Assembly: GCA_009746045.1 (NCBI GenBank)
Contig: RPFO01000138.1
Location: 784,759-848,758, forward strand
Direction: 5' to 3'
Source of the DNA: Mesostigma viride
Lineage: Eukaryota > Streptophyta > Mesostigmatophyceae > Mesostigmatales > Mesostigmataceae
Length of the DNA stretch: 64,000 bases
A program made the position numbers and the translations under genes. Below, piece by piece: positions 28,978-40,091 of the stretch (position 1 is the first letter of the stretch; each line of letters opens with the position of its first letter). Under the pieces are notes generated by a model, which was given only the letters and a program-made list of their open reading frames with translations, had not been told where the DNA came from and did not search any database.

Positions 28978-29455
28978 TGTTACGTCCCTGCCCAGACACA
29001 CCTAGCCTGAGCTACGTAGCGAAAGACCCTCCTTGCCGGAATTAGGAATAATTCAAGATAGCCTAAAGTAGGTTGCGCTTCACGACGTGAGTCGTGAGAT
29101 ATCTGGCATCACGGCTTAAAAAAAAAATTAAAAATCGCATAGCTTAATTTAATTTAATTTTTTTAATTGCGGCGCAGATACACGCCAATTTCCCTAGAAC
29201 AATCCAAGTCACTCATTCCACGTAGGATCCGGGCCGACATCGACCCTCAACTATAGGATCCACGCCTAGAACTACGGACGGTCAGAACTGGCGCGGCGCC
29301 ACAGCACCGGCCCCTAAAAGGACAACCTAGGACCAAAATAACTAGTCCAATTCACACACAATAGCCAAGGTCCATAAAACCCAAGTCCAATAGACCAAAC
29401 AGCCTTAGTAATTTATTCCATTGTTACGTCCGACCAAAAGGGCAGGGACGTAACA
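28978..29455 (-). repeat. 3' LTR of element B
   Basis: 478 bp with inverted ends TGTTACGTCCCTGCCC and GGGCAGGGACGTAACA (16 bp, perfect). No second copy is present in the window. Confidence 0.85.
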
Positions 29456-29467
29456 CTCCTCCCCCCC
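29456..29467 (-). promoter_or_regulatory. Polypurine tract of element B
   Basis: On the minus strand GGGGGGGAGGAG directly precedes the LTR, the expected place for the plus-strand DNA primer. Confidence 0.75.
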
Positions 29468-29725
29468 ATGGGGGTCGGTAGTCCCTACCGTACAAGTTAG
29501 ATTGGAAAACAACGCTACTATAAGAGTACTATGTCCCAACCTCGGTTCACCCGCAGGTTAGTAATGCCAGTTCCTCTAGAAGTTGATACACAGGACCAAC
29601 TCTGACGTAGTAGTAAGACTCTGATGGTGACTGGATCAATCCGCTATCCGTCACAAAAACTATTCTAACCACTCTAGCGTCCGCCGCTAGTGGCACGTCG
29701 CTGCGACAGGACTTCAGTGAGAGCC

Positions 29726-32221
29726 CTACGCCCCGCGTGGGTCATCTGTGAAGTCATCATCCCGGGTGCGAACACAGGTCACACTCAAAAGCCACTTGGT
29801 AGGGGGACACCTTCTGCCGGCCCAGCCTGGACAGCTCCACCCACGACCCTCTGGGCCACAGGACAGGAACCCAGCGAGGTACTGGGGATGGGTGAACAGG
29901 AGTGTCAGCGCCGACCGATCCACCACCCCACAACGGTGCTCGCGAACAAAGTGCACCCCCATCATGAAAACCTCCATACGCACGTGATCATCGTTGATCG
30001 ACACCGTCCGGGCCCCTACAATATCGGGCGCCACCAGATTAAGAAAGGCACGCCCCTCCGCTGGAGCCACCTTGGGAGGCGTCACCACGTGCCCCACCCC
30101 ATCGACCTGATATCGCCAATCCCACCAGTCTTCGGACCCGAACCGCACAGTATGCCCCACCGCAAGGGGAAAACGAGGGTCGTCGGGTTGCGGCAGGGGC
30201 AGGGGAACCTGGGGCAGAAAGGTGATCTCTACCTGTTCCCAGTAAGCCCCGCGATCCACAGCGAACCAAGGACCCGCTTGAAACACCAGAGGAGCGGGTA
30301 GGTGCGTACCCGGGGGAACCTGAAAAGCCGGAGGTCCCTTGAATGTCACACACAGCTTCTCCGTGCGAGGTCCTGGCCCACCATGCCTCACCGCTCTGCC
30401 CGGTACCGGCCGTATGAAGTCCCCCAATGACCACTCCTCGTGAGATGACCCAGGAGCTCTGGAAGCCGCATCATAGCCCACTGAGGTGGCTGCAGAATGA
30501 TCGCCTTGACGACCGTGCTGGACCATCAGGCGCTGTATCAGGTCCTGTCCTGATTGTACCGCAGCTACGAGCGCTTCCAAGCGCATCACCGGCTCCGCTG
30601 GTACCAGAATGCCCGTTCCGCTGGGATCCTCCGCGACCCGAGGTCGCGTCTCTGCCATGGTGTGTAGGCACGGTTCCTCCGCGGAAGGGTGCGAGGGTCG
30701 GCCCGACGAAGTGGGCCGGATGTGTCCCTCCGCAGGACGTGGCATTGATGAGCCGGCTGGTGCAGGCCGGGGACGTGGTTCCAGGGAGACTAGGAAGGTA
30801 GGCTCCGGTGGATCCAAGGAGACAAGGAAGGTAGGCTCCTCTTGGCCCGCATCCGTCGGAGGACCGGAGGGGGCCACAACCGGGGGCTCGCCCCCGGTCG
30901 GCTGTTCTGTCCTAGCCGGAGCAGCTCCCGTCGTATCCGACCGCGGTCGCCGAGACTCTCGCTCCAATTCTACCGCCGACCCCCACGTGCGCTCCCAGTG
31001 CCGATCAGCCGGGCGACGAGGTGGTGGTGACGCTCGGCGAGCAGTGCGTACCTCCGTTCCCGAGTCCGAACGGGAACGCGAGCGCGAGGACGGTGAGGGC
31101 GAGCGCCGACGTGCAGGTCGTTCCGGAGCACGCCGAGAAGCTGGTTGACTGCCCCGCCCCAACCCGTGGACCGCGGGCGAGACTCGCGCCCAGGTGGGCG
31201 CCCCCAGCCCGTCGCCGGCGGTGGCGCCTCGAAACGCGTCACAGGACGATGTCCTGCGCCGCCCTCCAAGGAGCCCCCAGAAGGTGGATCCCTTGGAGGG
31301 GACGAGGAAGAGGGCGGGAGGGTAGTCATCAGAATCGGAGTCGTCACCCTCGCTCCCATCATCCTGGTCCTCGTCGTCCATCGTCACGATGCGATCCAGG
31401 GCCTGCCGTAACGAATACTGACCCGCGCGCATACACTTCTCGCCCCGCAACGCCCCTTCCAACGGGAGGTATCGAGGAAAGTAGTTCTCCAGATGCTTCC
31501 GCACCTCGGGTGGAATTAGGAGGAGCAACAGCCGTGGAAATGCCAGACCTGCATCCAACGTGTTCATGCACGCATGACACAGGCACTCCCGCTCATGGGT
31601 TTCCCAGTCGATACCGACCACCACGCCGTCGCTCTCGGCGGTGCGGGTCTCGATCTTGAACCCCACATTTCTTCGCACGAACCATCGAAAATCGTCCAGC
31701 TTAGCGGGGCCGACCCGCGCCAGAATAGAATCGGCGCGGAGATCTGACGGCATCTGGTTACGGCGCCGACGACGCCGCTCCACCAAGTCACCCTCCCGAC
31801 CATAGTTGCGCACGAACACTCGGGGGTTAAATGTCTCCTCATTCAGCTCCTTCACTAGCTGCATCGCGCGCGCGTCCGGAGCTCCGGGTCTGGACGACGT
31901 CTCGTGCCGGCCACCACCTCCCGAGCCTCCGGCCCTTAAAGCACCCCCTCGGACTGCAGGCTCTCCGCGAGCTGTCTGCATCCTCTCATCCTGTTCTGGT
32001 AGAGGGGCCTCCGGGTAATCTGTCGTGTCCATGTCCACCAGATCTTCCTCACTCGACTCCCCGTCTACTACCCGGATTCCTGCCTCTACGGCCTCCGCGG
32101 CGCTGACGGAAGTCTGGCCCCTGGGAAGCGCCTCCGCGGCGTCCCCCTGCACGGCCCACACACCACAAGCCAAGGCGTTAGTCGGCGTGTACCTAGTACC
32201 CGGCTCACACCTCACTCTCAC
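29726..32221 (-). CDS. Element B extra ORF downstream of integrase, unknown function
   Basis: 831 codons, uninterrupted, starting 29 bp after the pol stop in the position an envelope-type gene would occupy. Layout: an acidic start; a folded-looking segment (VKELNEETFNPRVFVRNYGR, FRWFVRRNVGFKIETRTA, GVVVGIDWETHERECLCHAC, FPRLLLLLIPPEVRKHLENY); an acidic run and Arg/Ser/Pro-rich low-complexity middle; and a C-terminal domain of about 200 residues (VTFKGPPAFQVPPGTHLPAP, FGSEDWWDWRYQVDGVGHVV, MGVHFVREHRCGVVDRSALT). No signal peptide or membrane span is evident, so it does not look like a standard envelope protein. The C-terminal domain recurs, diverged, in element A, which argues for a real function. 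Not recognised. Confidence 0.7.
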   Translation of the reverse strand: MRVRCEPGTRYTPTNALACGVWAVQGDAAEALPRGQTSVSAAEAVEAGIRVVDGESSEEDLVDMDTTDYPEAPLPEQDERMQTARGEPAVRGGALRAGGSGGGGRHETSSRPGAPDARAMQLVKELNEETFNPRVFVRNYGREGDLVERRRRRRNQMPSDLRADSILARVGPAKLDDFRWFVRRNVGFKIETRTAESDGVVVGIDWETHERECLCHACMNTLDAGLAFPRLLLLLIPPEVRKHLENYFPRYLPLEGALRGEKCMRAGQYSLRQALDRIVTMDDEDQDDGSEGDDSDSDDYPPALFLVPSKGSTFWGLLGGRRRTSSCDAFRGATAGDGLGAPTWARVSPAVHGLGRGSQPASRRAPERPARRRSPSPSSRSRSRSDSGTEVRTARRASPPPRRPADRHWERTWGSAVELERESRRPRSDTTGAAPARTEQPTGGEPPVVAPSGPPTDAGQEEPTFLVSLDPPEPTFLVSLEPRPRPAPAGSSMPRPAEGHIRPTSSGRPSHPSAEEPCLHTMAETRPRVAEDPSGTGILVPAEPVMRLEALVAAVQSGQDLIQRLMVQHGRQGDHSAATSVGYDAASRAPGSSHEEWSLGDFIRPVPGRAVRHGGPGPRTEKLCVTFKGPPAFQVPPGTHLPAPLVFQAGPWFAVDRGAYWEQVEITFLPQVPLPLPQPDDPRFPLAVGHTVRFGSEDWWDWRYQVDGVGHVVTPPKVAPAEGRAFLNLVAPDIVGARTVSINDDHVRMEVFMMGVHFVREHRCGVVDRSALTLLFTHPQYLAGFLSCGPEGRGWSCPGWAGRRCPPTKWLLSVTCVRTRDDDFTDDPRGA

Positions 32222-32249
32222 CCTACACCGTTATACCGCATGTGGCCTA

Positions 32250-34210
32250 TTAATGCAATTGGTGTGTCTTCTTGTACGCTTCCAGTAAGCGGGCGCAACC
32301 CGCTAACTCAGTAGAAGTGCGCCAGGAGTCCTCAGACTCATGCTGCGCGAATCGCCATCGCACACGGTACTGTCGCTGGGTCCCCCGACCTCGTTTGACA
32401 TCCCGGTGTCCCACGATCGCTGCCACCTCATCCTCCTGTTCCCCCGTGTCCGGATTGAACTCCAACGGGGCCGGGGGATTGACCCGACCCTGAATGGTGT
32501 TCTGGTGGTACAACTTGAGCTGGTCACGATGGAAACGGTTGGACGTGAGGTTCCATGACACTGGGACGTCCACCTGGAACATGACGTCGTCAAACTTGGT
32601 GAGAACCTTGTAGGGGCCCAGGAACATGGGACGAAGCTTAGTCTTCAGCTCCTTCTCCACCTTGTGTGAGAATCGTCCGATCTGTGGGCCCTCCACCAGG
32701 ACCCAATCGCCCACCTCAATGGACGGCGCCCGGTTATCCCGCTTGCCGGCTGTCCTCTCCAGATACCGCTCGGTCGCGGCGCGGTAGCCCTGGACTGCAC
32801 TGTTATGAGCCTGGTGCATCCGCTGCAGCAAGCGATCAACCCCCTGGCGTGTGTCCAGCTTGACCTGATCCTCTCCCAGTCCGGGGCTCATAAGCAAGTC
32901 GGGAGGCGTGAGAGGGTGCCTGCCAGAGTTGAGGAAAAAGGGGGTAAATCCGTGGGCGGCCTGGGGGCATTGTTCAGGGAGAACTCCACCAAGCCCAGAA
33001 GTTCCTCCCAATTGCTGCCCACCGCGTCGGTGTAGTGTCGCATGGTCTCTTGCACTGTGCGGTTCAACCGCTCCACCAGATGTGACGACGAACTGTGGTA
33101 GGCCGTGCCCAGCGACACCTTGGTGCCCAGCCGTTCGAAAAACTCCTGCCAGAATTTGGCCGTGAAGAGCTTGTCGCGGTCGGAGATGAACTGTCGGCTG
33201 AGCCCGTGGAACCGGAACACGTGCGTCAGGTATATCTTGGCGCACTCCTCCGCAGTGAGGTCGGCCGGACACGGGGCCAAGTGACACATGCGCGTCAGGC
33301 GGTCCACGAACACCAGACCATGCTGTTGCCGCTCTTCGCCTTCTTGAACGGGCCGATGAAGTCCATCATGATAGAATCCCAAGGACCCATCGGATCAGGT
33401 AACGTCTTGGGGACGGCTTGCGAGCCCGTGTTCCTGGACTTCATGATCTGGCACGAGGGGCACTGGCGCACATATGTCTCAATATACTCCTTCATCCCTG
33501 GCCAGTAGAAATGTTTGCGGGCCCGAGGATAAAGACGGTGGCTTCCTTGATGTCCGCCTAGAAGCGAATCGTGGAGCTCGTGAAGCAAGGCGGCCCTACA
33601 AAGCTCCGGGACATACAGCCGCCATTCCTCCGGCTGGACACTCACGAACAGGCGTCCATCCTGGAACTTGCAAGGGTAGGCACCCATCTGCTGGGGATGC
33701 GCCCGGATGGCTTCAAGCGCCGCTTCCTCCGTGACCGTGAAACGACTGATCATCGTCTCCAGGTCCGACGTGACTGTGAACGCGTCCGCGGCCGGGTCTG
33801 TCTCCGCGCTCGCCTGGTTGACGAATTCGGAGAAGACTGTGGGCGGGCCGATCGGCTGAAGCTGAAAAATTCCCTGGGGCGGCACCACATGGCTAAGGGG
33901 CATGCGCGTATGCGATCCCTCCCCCTCCCCGGGGGCGTCCACGTCCTCGTGGGCACTCGTCTCCTCCAAGAGAGGTGACAAGTCATCGCTGGTGGTGTGT
34001 CCCAGATGAAACAGGTGGCGGGCCCGGGGAGACCGTGGCTCCGCGCCGTAGGCGGTCCCCGGGGCGGCCACTGGTACGCAAGTGGTATGAAGCACATCCA
34101 TGTCCTCGTAGAACCAATAGCCCGCCCATCGCGAAAGGGCGTCTGGCACCACGTTGTCCGCGCCCTTGACGTATTGGATCTTGAATGGCGCAAACTGTGA
34201 CAAGTACTCC
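32250..34210 (-). pseudogene. Element B pol, C-terminal part: RNase H end, integrase, chromodomain (two frameshifts)
   Basis: Continues the polyprotein broken by the TIR insertion, resuming at YLSQFAPFKIQYVKG. It then has NVVPDALSRW, an HHCC zinc-binding region (HELHDSLLGGHQGSHRLYPR, HFYWPGMKEYIETYVRQCPS), the integrase core (VDRLTRMCHLAP; FISDRDKLFTAKFWQEFFER; HLVERLNRTVQE giving D, D and E), and a C-terminal chromodomain (VAAIVGHRDVKRG, QYRVRWRFAQHESEDSW). Frame changes near 33,310 and 32,960 interrupt it, so the copy is probably inactive. The chromodomain places the family among chromoviruses, which use it for targeting chromatin. Confidence 0.87.
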
Positions 34211-34363
34211 GGCCGGGCCCACTTCAAATGTTCCGAAAAGTGTGACACTTTTTGTCGTTTTTTTGACTTTTTCGACGATCGTCACTCTGCAGAGTGATTC
34301 GTCGTGCGAAATCGTGCGAAATTGTGCGAAATTTGCTGAAATCGTGTGAAATTTGCTGAAATC

Positions 34364-34939
34364 TGTTACGTCCTGGCTCGACTCTATCCCAAACATCTCG
34401 CCTAACCTTACCTAAGCTAGTGATGAGGCACCTACCGAGGAGTGAGGAGCTATATTGGCTATAAGACAGGTAGGACGCGACGACGCTGCTTCTCAATGCA
34501 TTCCCTTATAATACGCCATATACCGAATAAAACCAGGGTACTACGAAGGAAACAATACTACACTGCCGTGACCCAAGCCTATATGTGTTAATTCATTTAA
34601 CACACGCCGAGTGCCATTCACGAAGGACAACTGCTGCATAAATGATCGCCGACAGGCGTGTATGCTCGGGCCGACATCGACCCTCGCACACAGGACCAAC
34701 GCACGTCCACAAGGTTCACACGCAGGATAAAAGGACCACTACTAAAGTACGCAGCGCGGCGCGACTGCACCGAACCACCATACTGTACAAGTGCCACGTC
34801 ACAAGGCCCGGTACCGACCGGCCAAAAGGTCCTTACTACACGTAAGCCTAGGAAAGTCAGCGAACTGCTCCGGAATGGCTGAGGCAACAAGGGACCTAAT
34901 TTACGTCCGTAACAACAACAAAAGTTACGCGACGTAACA
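34364..34939 (-). repeat. 3' LTR of element A
   Basis: 576 bp, TGTTACGTC...GACGTAACA ends. Nearly identical to 42,933-43,506; it carries 2 extra bases in ACAGGTAGGACG (ACCTAGGACG in the other copy). Confidence 0.95.
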
Positions 34940-34951
34940 CCTCCCCCCCCA
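34940..34951 (-). promoter_or_regulatory. Polypurine tract of element A
   Basis: The minus strand reads GTGGGGGGGGAGG immediately before the 3' LTR, the normal plus-strand priming site. Confidence 0.75.
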
Positions 34952-35308
34952 CAAAGGTAGGGAGCCCTCTCCCTACGCACAGGGAGGAAACCAAGGGATA
35001 GGAAACCTAATGCACCCAGCACACACCAACACAATCGGCAGGCCATCCAAGATACAAAGCACCAACGTATTAACTCGGTCTCCACCACCACGCCGGGAGG
35101 TGTAGGGTTAACCAGCACCAAGCCTGATGGTAGGTTCCCCTAACTGCCTGGAACAGAGTCCTTGCCGGGGGGACGGCACTGGGCAGGACACACAGAGTAA
35201 ACAAATCAGTACCAAGGACCAAGAACGACCAGTCAACTGGCCAGAACGTGAGGGCGACTCTATATACCGGAGGGACAACACCCTCAGGTCGGGCCTAAGG
35301 CCCTCTAT

Positions 35309-37207
35309 CTAGTTGCCATCAGTCTGATAAGTGCCACGCGAGGCCAGCAGAACATCCAGATACGCATGGTAGTGGGCCACATCATCGGCATTGTCATGCC
35401 TATCTACAGTGAGGAAAACATCGGCCCACACGCCATCAGGAAAAAGACCCAGGAAGGCCCAGTAATACCTATGCTGCGTAAGAACGACCTGGCCACGGGC
35501 CCAGTCCAGGAAACCACAGGCAAAGAGGCGTAGGAAAGGCTCTACCGCGATCAAGCAGAGAGCCCGCAGGAGTAGGCGATGATACCGGATCCGAGAGCGC
35601 AAACCCGTCGGGAAGAACAGATCTACCAGGGGCTCCACGTCAGACGGCCACATCCGGATGTGCCGAACCTCACGGAAGCGCCACCGACGGGCACACTGTC
35701 GCGACCCGAACGTCTCGAGGTAGTCGCTAGCCCGAGGAGGAGGATGGCCACGGGAGTCCAGACCCTGGCCCGGGATGGGCGCTGGACGACGGGCATCCCA
35801 CTCTAGGATGGGCTGGAGAACCGTGCTGTACGTAGCACCCGGCACCACAGGAAACTCTACCGTAAGTGTCCAAGTCATTGTGACGCCTAGCCCAGCGATA
35901 CAGAACGCGCCGAACCAGGATCTCGCCCTCGAACACAGGATCAGCTACAATAACCATATCGAAAGGAGGCCGATCAGTCTCAATGGGTAGGCCACGGTCC
36001 CGCGGCGCCCGACACACCTGGGAGAACCCGAGGGACATGGGTGAAATGGCAAGCTCGGCGGAGGCGCGCGGCAGGTCACACTGTCGGCAGGCGTGCGCAG
36101 ACATACCGTACCCAAGGACAGGCGTGTCGCGCGACTCCGGCGTCGCATGCACCACAGAAGGGACCCGATCCTGATCGCCCTCGGACAACTCCCGGAGGGA
36201 ATCAGCAGCGCGGGTGGCGCGAGGATCAGGGCCGCTGGCCCGAACAACCGCAGCCAAAGACCGCGGGGCCGAAGGGACAGGGGCCGAAGCAGGGGTATAG
36301 GAACCGGCACAGACGCAGACGGCGCCGGTACAACAGGAGGTCGCGTCGGACCTGCTGCCGGAGGGGGTCGCGACGGACCCGCCACCGCAGCTGGCGCTCC
36401 GGTCTCCGGTGGCGGCGCACCCCCAGGCCACATGTTGAAAACAGGGCCCGTAGGGACAGGCAATCCGGCATACGACTGGTTACCATCCAAGCTCCAGTCG
36501 GGCACCGGAATCCTCTGCGGAGGACCACCCTCCCAAAGCCTGGGAAGACCGCCCGGGTCGCTAAAGAAACCCCGCGATGGCGGCGCTGGCGCTGTGGGGG
36601 GCCCGGAAGCGACGACGGCGGGCGCGGCCGCTGGGGCGGAAGACTCGCGCAGAGGCGCAGGTACGTCGGTAGCAGGCGCAGAGACAGCCGGAGGCGTAGG
36701 AGCCGCAGCAACAGAAGAAACCGCAGCTACCGAGGGCTCGCACAGCGCGGGCGAAACCGTAGGCGCCGAGGCAACCGAAGGGGAAGGGGGCACAGATACA
36801 AAAGACACCCCACCTGGCGTGGCTGGAGCATGCGCCTGGGCCGCCATGAAGGCCCCGAAAGCCGCGGTCAGGGACTGGATCTGTGCCTGCATCGCAGAAA
36901 CAGTCGCCGAGAGAGGATCAGGCTCACGATCCGAGCCCAAACGGGTAGGCTCCACCGACGCGCGCCGGGTCGACCGTGGTGAAGACGGGACAGGGGAAGG
37001 AGCCGACACTGAGGAGGAGGACGCTGCAGGGGAGGCCGAATACTCTGGCGTGTACTGTGCCTCGACTGGTGCGTCCGTAGGGGAAGGGTCGCCAAATGCT
37101 ACTCCCGCTGTCTGGTCCGCGATCTCCATGAACTCGACCGCCCGTAGGAGGTCACAGGGGTTGTCATCTATATCTGCCTCGCCCTCGCCCGGAAGCCAGG
37201 GGAACAC
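35309..37207 (-). pseudogene. Element A extra ORF downstream of pol, frameshifted
   Basis: Begins FPWLPGEGEADIDDNPCDLL, continues through a Ser/Pro/Ala-rich region with a coiled segment (VSAMQAQIQSLTAAFGAFMA), then changes frame near 36,300 and 35,900. The C-terminal part (TLTVEFPVVPGATYSTVLQP, FGSRQCARRWRFREVRHIRM, FACGFLDWARGQVVLTQHRY) aligns in order with the C-terminal domain of the element B extra ORF. Function unknown. Confidence 0.6.
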
Positions 37208-39966
37208 CTCCAGTAGTAAGAGCGGGCTACTAGGTCCCGTACCCGTTTACCACCCTGATGAGCAGCTAAGTCATGCAACTCAAAGAGCAAGGAGGAGCGA
37301 CAGATAGGAGGGACATACAGGCGCCATTGAGGGGGAGAATCGGCTATTTGCACATATAAAAACCCACCTACAAATTTACAAGGGTGCTTGCCTAATTGTT
37401 GGGGAAGGGCTGCAATGGCAGCTAAAGCTTCCGGCTCAGTGGCCGTAAATCTACTAATAAGGCGTTCAAGATCAGAGGTAGGCATCGCTACAGAGGTATC
37501 CAGAACAGGTTTAAAGAGGTCTCCTACCGCCTTGCCAAAGAGAAGGGGAGGTCCTAGAGGGACTATGTTATCATAAGACTTTCCTGACCTAGTCGCTATA
37601 TGGCTAAGCGGTATGGAAATTTTATTTTTCCCCTCCCCCCCCACCGAGACCACAGGAAGGGCCTCACACGGGAGAGAGAGTCCTACGTGAGAAAGGAGAT
37701 CAGGCATGCGAACAGCAGTATGAAAGAGATAGGCATAGGATTCATCATCAGGTAGTTCACCATAAGGGGTTACACCCATAGTAGTAGGAACTAGAGTAGT
37801 ATTGAGAACATCCAGGTCCTCGAAAAAGGAGTAATCTGCGCGACGGGAGAGTGCATCTGGTACTATGTTATCTACACCATGAACATACTGAAGTTTAAAA
37901 GGGGAAAACTGTGCTAAAAACTCCATCCAGCGCGCTTGACGAGGGGTAAGGTTGGGTTGGGAGAGAAGATGGGAAAGGGGACGGTGATCCGTTTGAATAA
38001 CTAATCTATAAGGATCTATCTCACAGGGTTCATTCAGGCAGACATCAAATTGAGCACCTTTAAGAAAGTGCTGCCACGCGTGGCAACAATACACCACCGC
38101 TAAGAGTTCCTGCTGGTGTACGGGATAGTTACGCTCCGCAGGGAGCATTGTCCTAGAGATATACTCAATTGGCTGTAAGCCCTGACCCTGATCCTGGAGA
38201 AGGACGCCCCCGATAGCTACCTTACTAGCGTCTGTAGCTACCACAAAGGGTTTAGTAGTATCCGGTAGGATGAGTACGGGAGGAGAGAGGAGTAGGGATT
38301 TTAGACACTGAAAAGCCGACTGACATTCACTACTCCAGACAAAGGGGATATCCTTCTTTAATAAATGATTAATAGGGGCTGCTATAGTTGCGAAACGCGG
38401 GATAAAACGCCTATAGTAAGAGGCAATCCCTAGAAAACTACGTACACCTTTAACGTCGGTAGGGGTAGGCCATTCCTGAATTGACTTAGTTTTATCCGGG
38501 TCGGTAGCGACCCCGGCATCTGACAAAACATGTCCTAAAAATGGTACACTCCTACCAGAACAACTTTAGCACGGCGAGCCCACAAGGAATTTTCAGCCAT
38601 TATCTCTAATACTTTCTTTAAAGCACGTAGGTGCGTTTCAAAATCAGGAGAGTAAATAAGGATATCATCTAAGTAAGCTTGAGCACAAGAACGGTCATGC
38701 TCAGATAAAGAAACAGAGGAGAAGGACGGATCCTTTAAATCAGATGACACTTGAGGAAGGTGAGAATTACCCATAACAGGTCTAAGCACTTCATTCATTA
38801 ACATTTGAAAAGAGGCAGGAGAGTTACAGAGTCTCATGGCCGCTACTCTAAACTGATAATGACCAAAAAGGGGTAGCAAAGGCGGTTTTATGGCAATCCT
38901 CAGGGGCTATACGCAGTTGCCAAAAACCATCCGCACAATCCAGTACCGTGAAACAAGTGGAACCTTTAACCTTATTAAATATATCATCAATACGAGGTAG
39001 AGGGTATTTAGACTTCACAGTAATGTCATTTAACTTCCTATAATCAGTAACTAGGCGAAACTTGCCATTTGGCTTAGGAACTAACAGGACACCAGCTGAG
39101 TAGGGGGAGTTACTAGGCTCTATCAATCCTGCTTCTAATAGTGACACTAAAATCTGTTTTAGTTCCTTTAACTCGGTAGGGCCCATTCTATACATCGGAG
39201 AGTGCGTAGGAACTGCACCGTCCTTAATAACTACACGGTGTAAAACAGAACGAGGAGGAGGATAAGAAGGACTCTTTTCTTCAAAAACTTTGGAGGAATC
39301 TATCACAGCCATGTATCTTACTATTTCGTTTTCAGTATATCCCACTCCTATTGTATCCACTGTGTTTACATCTATATCCACACTATTATTAGTGATAGGT
39401 ATCTCCTGTACTTCTAACTGAAGGAACATACATAATAAATATCCATATTCCTTTAATTCAGATCGCAACTCATCATTGGACATTAATACTTCAGGTATAG
39501 GTCTTACAGGAGGATCAACAGGTGTAGGAGGAGTAATATCTACCAAGGATAAATTTTCTACTTTATAATGACGTTCTGGTACCCAGTAAGAGCTATCTGG
39601 AAACCAAATGACCATGGTAACATAATTAATGGTAATCTTATTATCCTGGTGCCAATCTAATCCTAGTAATACATCAGCGGTAGTGATAGGGCCTATAGTG
39701 GCCGTCAGGTTGACAGTACGTCCTTGTATGACCAGGGGAAGGGACACCGTACCCGGGGAATGACTGGTGCGACCGTCAGCATAATGAACAGTGACAGGCT
39801 TGGTGTGAGGGATAGGGACTAGTTCTAAACGCCTAACTAGGGCCTCGCTCACAAAGGAGCTAGCCGCACCGCTATCCACTAACACACAGACATTCAAAAG
39901 TTCATCAGCATGCAAGAAGGGGTCTACAACAGTGTGGGGAACGGTTAAGCCACCATTCCAAAACAT
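37168..39966 (-). pseudogene. Element A pol: protease, reverse transcriptase, RNase H; integrase lost
   Basis: Order: aspartic protease (VLVDSGAASSFVSEALVRRL), RT with VLLVPKPNGKFRLVTDYRKL, FTVLDCADGFWQLRIAPEDC and catalytic AYLDDILIYS, RNase H with VVATDASKVAIGGVLLQDQG and TDHRPLSHLL, then ELHDLAAHQGGKRVRDLVAR SYYW where the family continues into integrase. Here the frame joins the next ORF at once. Two single-base frame changes, near 38,870 (TAFATPF/LFGHYQ) and 38,530 (KVVLV/SVPFLGH), break the polyprotein. Homologous to element B pol but much more AT-rich. Confidence 0.88.
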
Positions 39967-40091
39967 AAGAGGACGAACACGTAAGGGTAGGGATGATTCA
40001 GCTCCTACAGAAGTTATGAAAACAGGCAGGCAAAAATTATTATCTGGGGTACTATCTAAGGACCTGTCCAGGTTACCCCCGGCTGACAGGC

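Noticed and set aside
27004-29045. Frames of 430-700 codons of THPP or WVGG repeats on both strands
   Set aside because: Pure translation of the (ACCC)n array; open in all six frames.
35777-37307. Arg-rich plus-strand frames of 300-400 codons
   Set aside because: Antisense of the element A extra ORF in GC-rich DNA.
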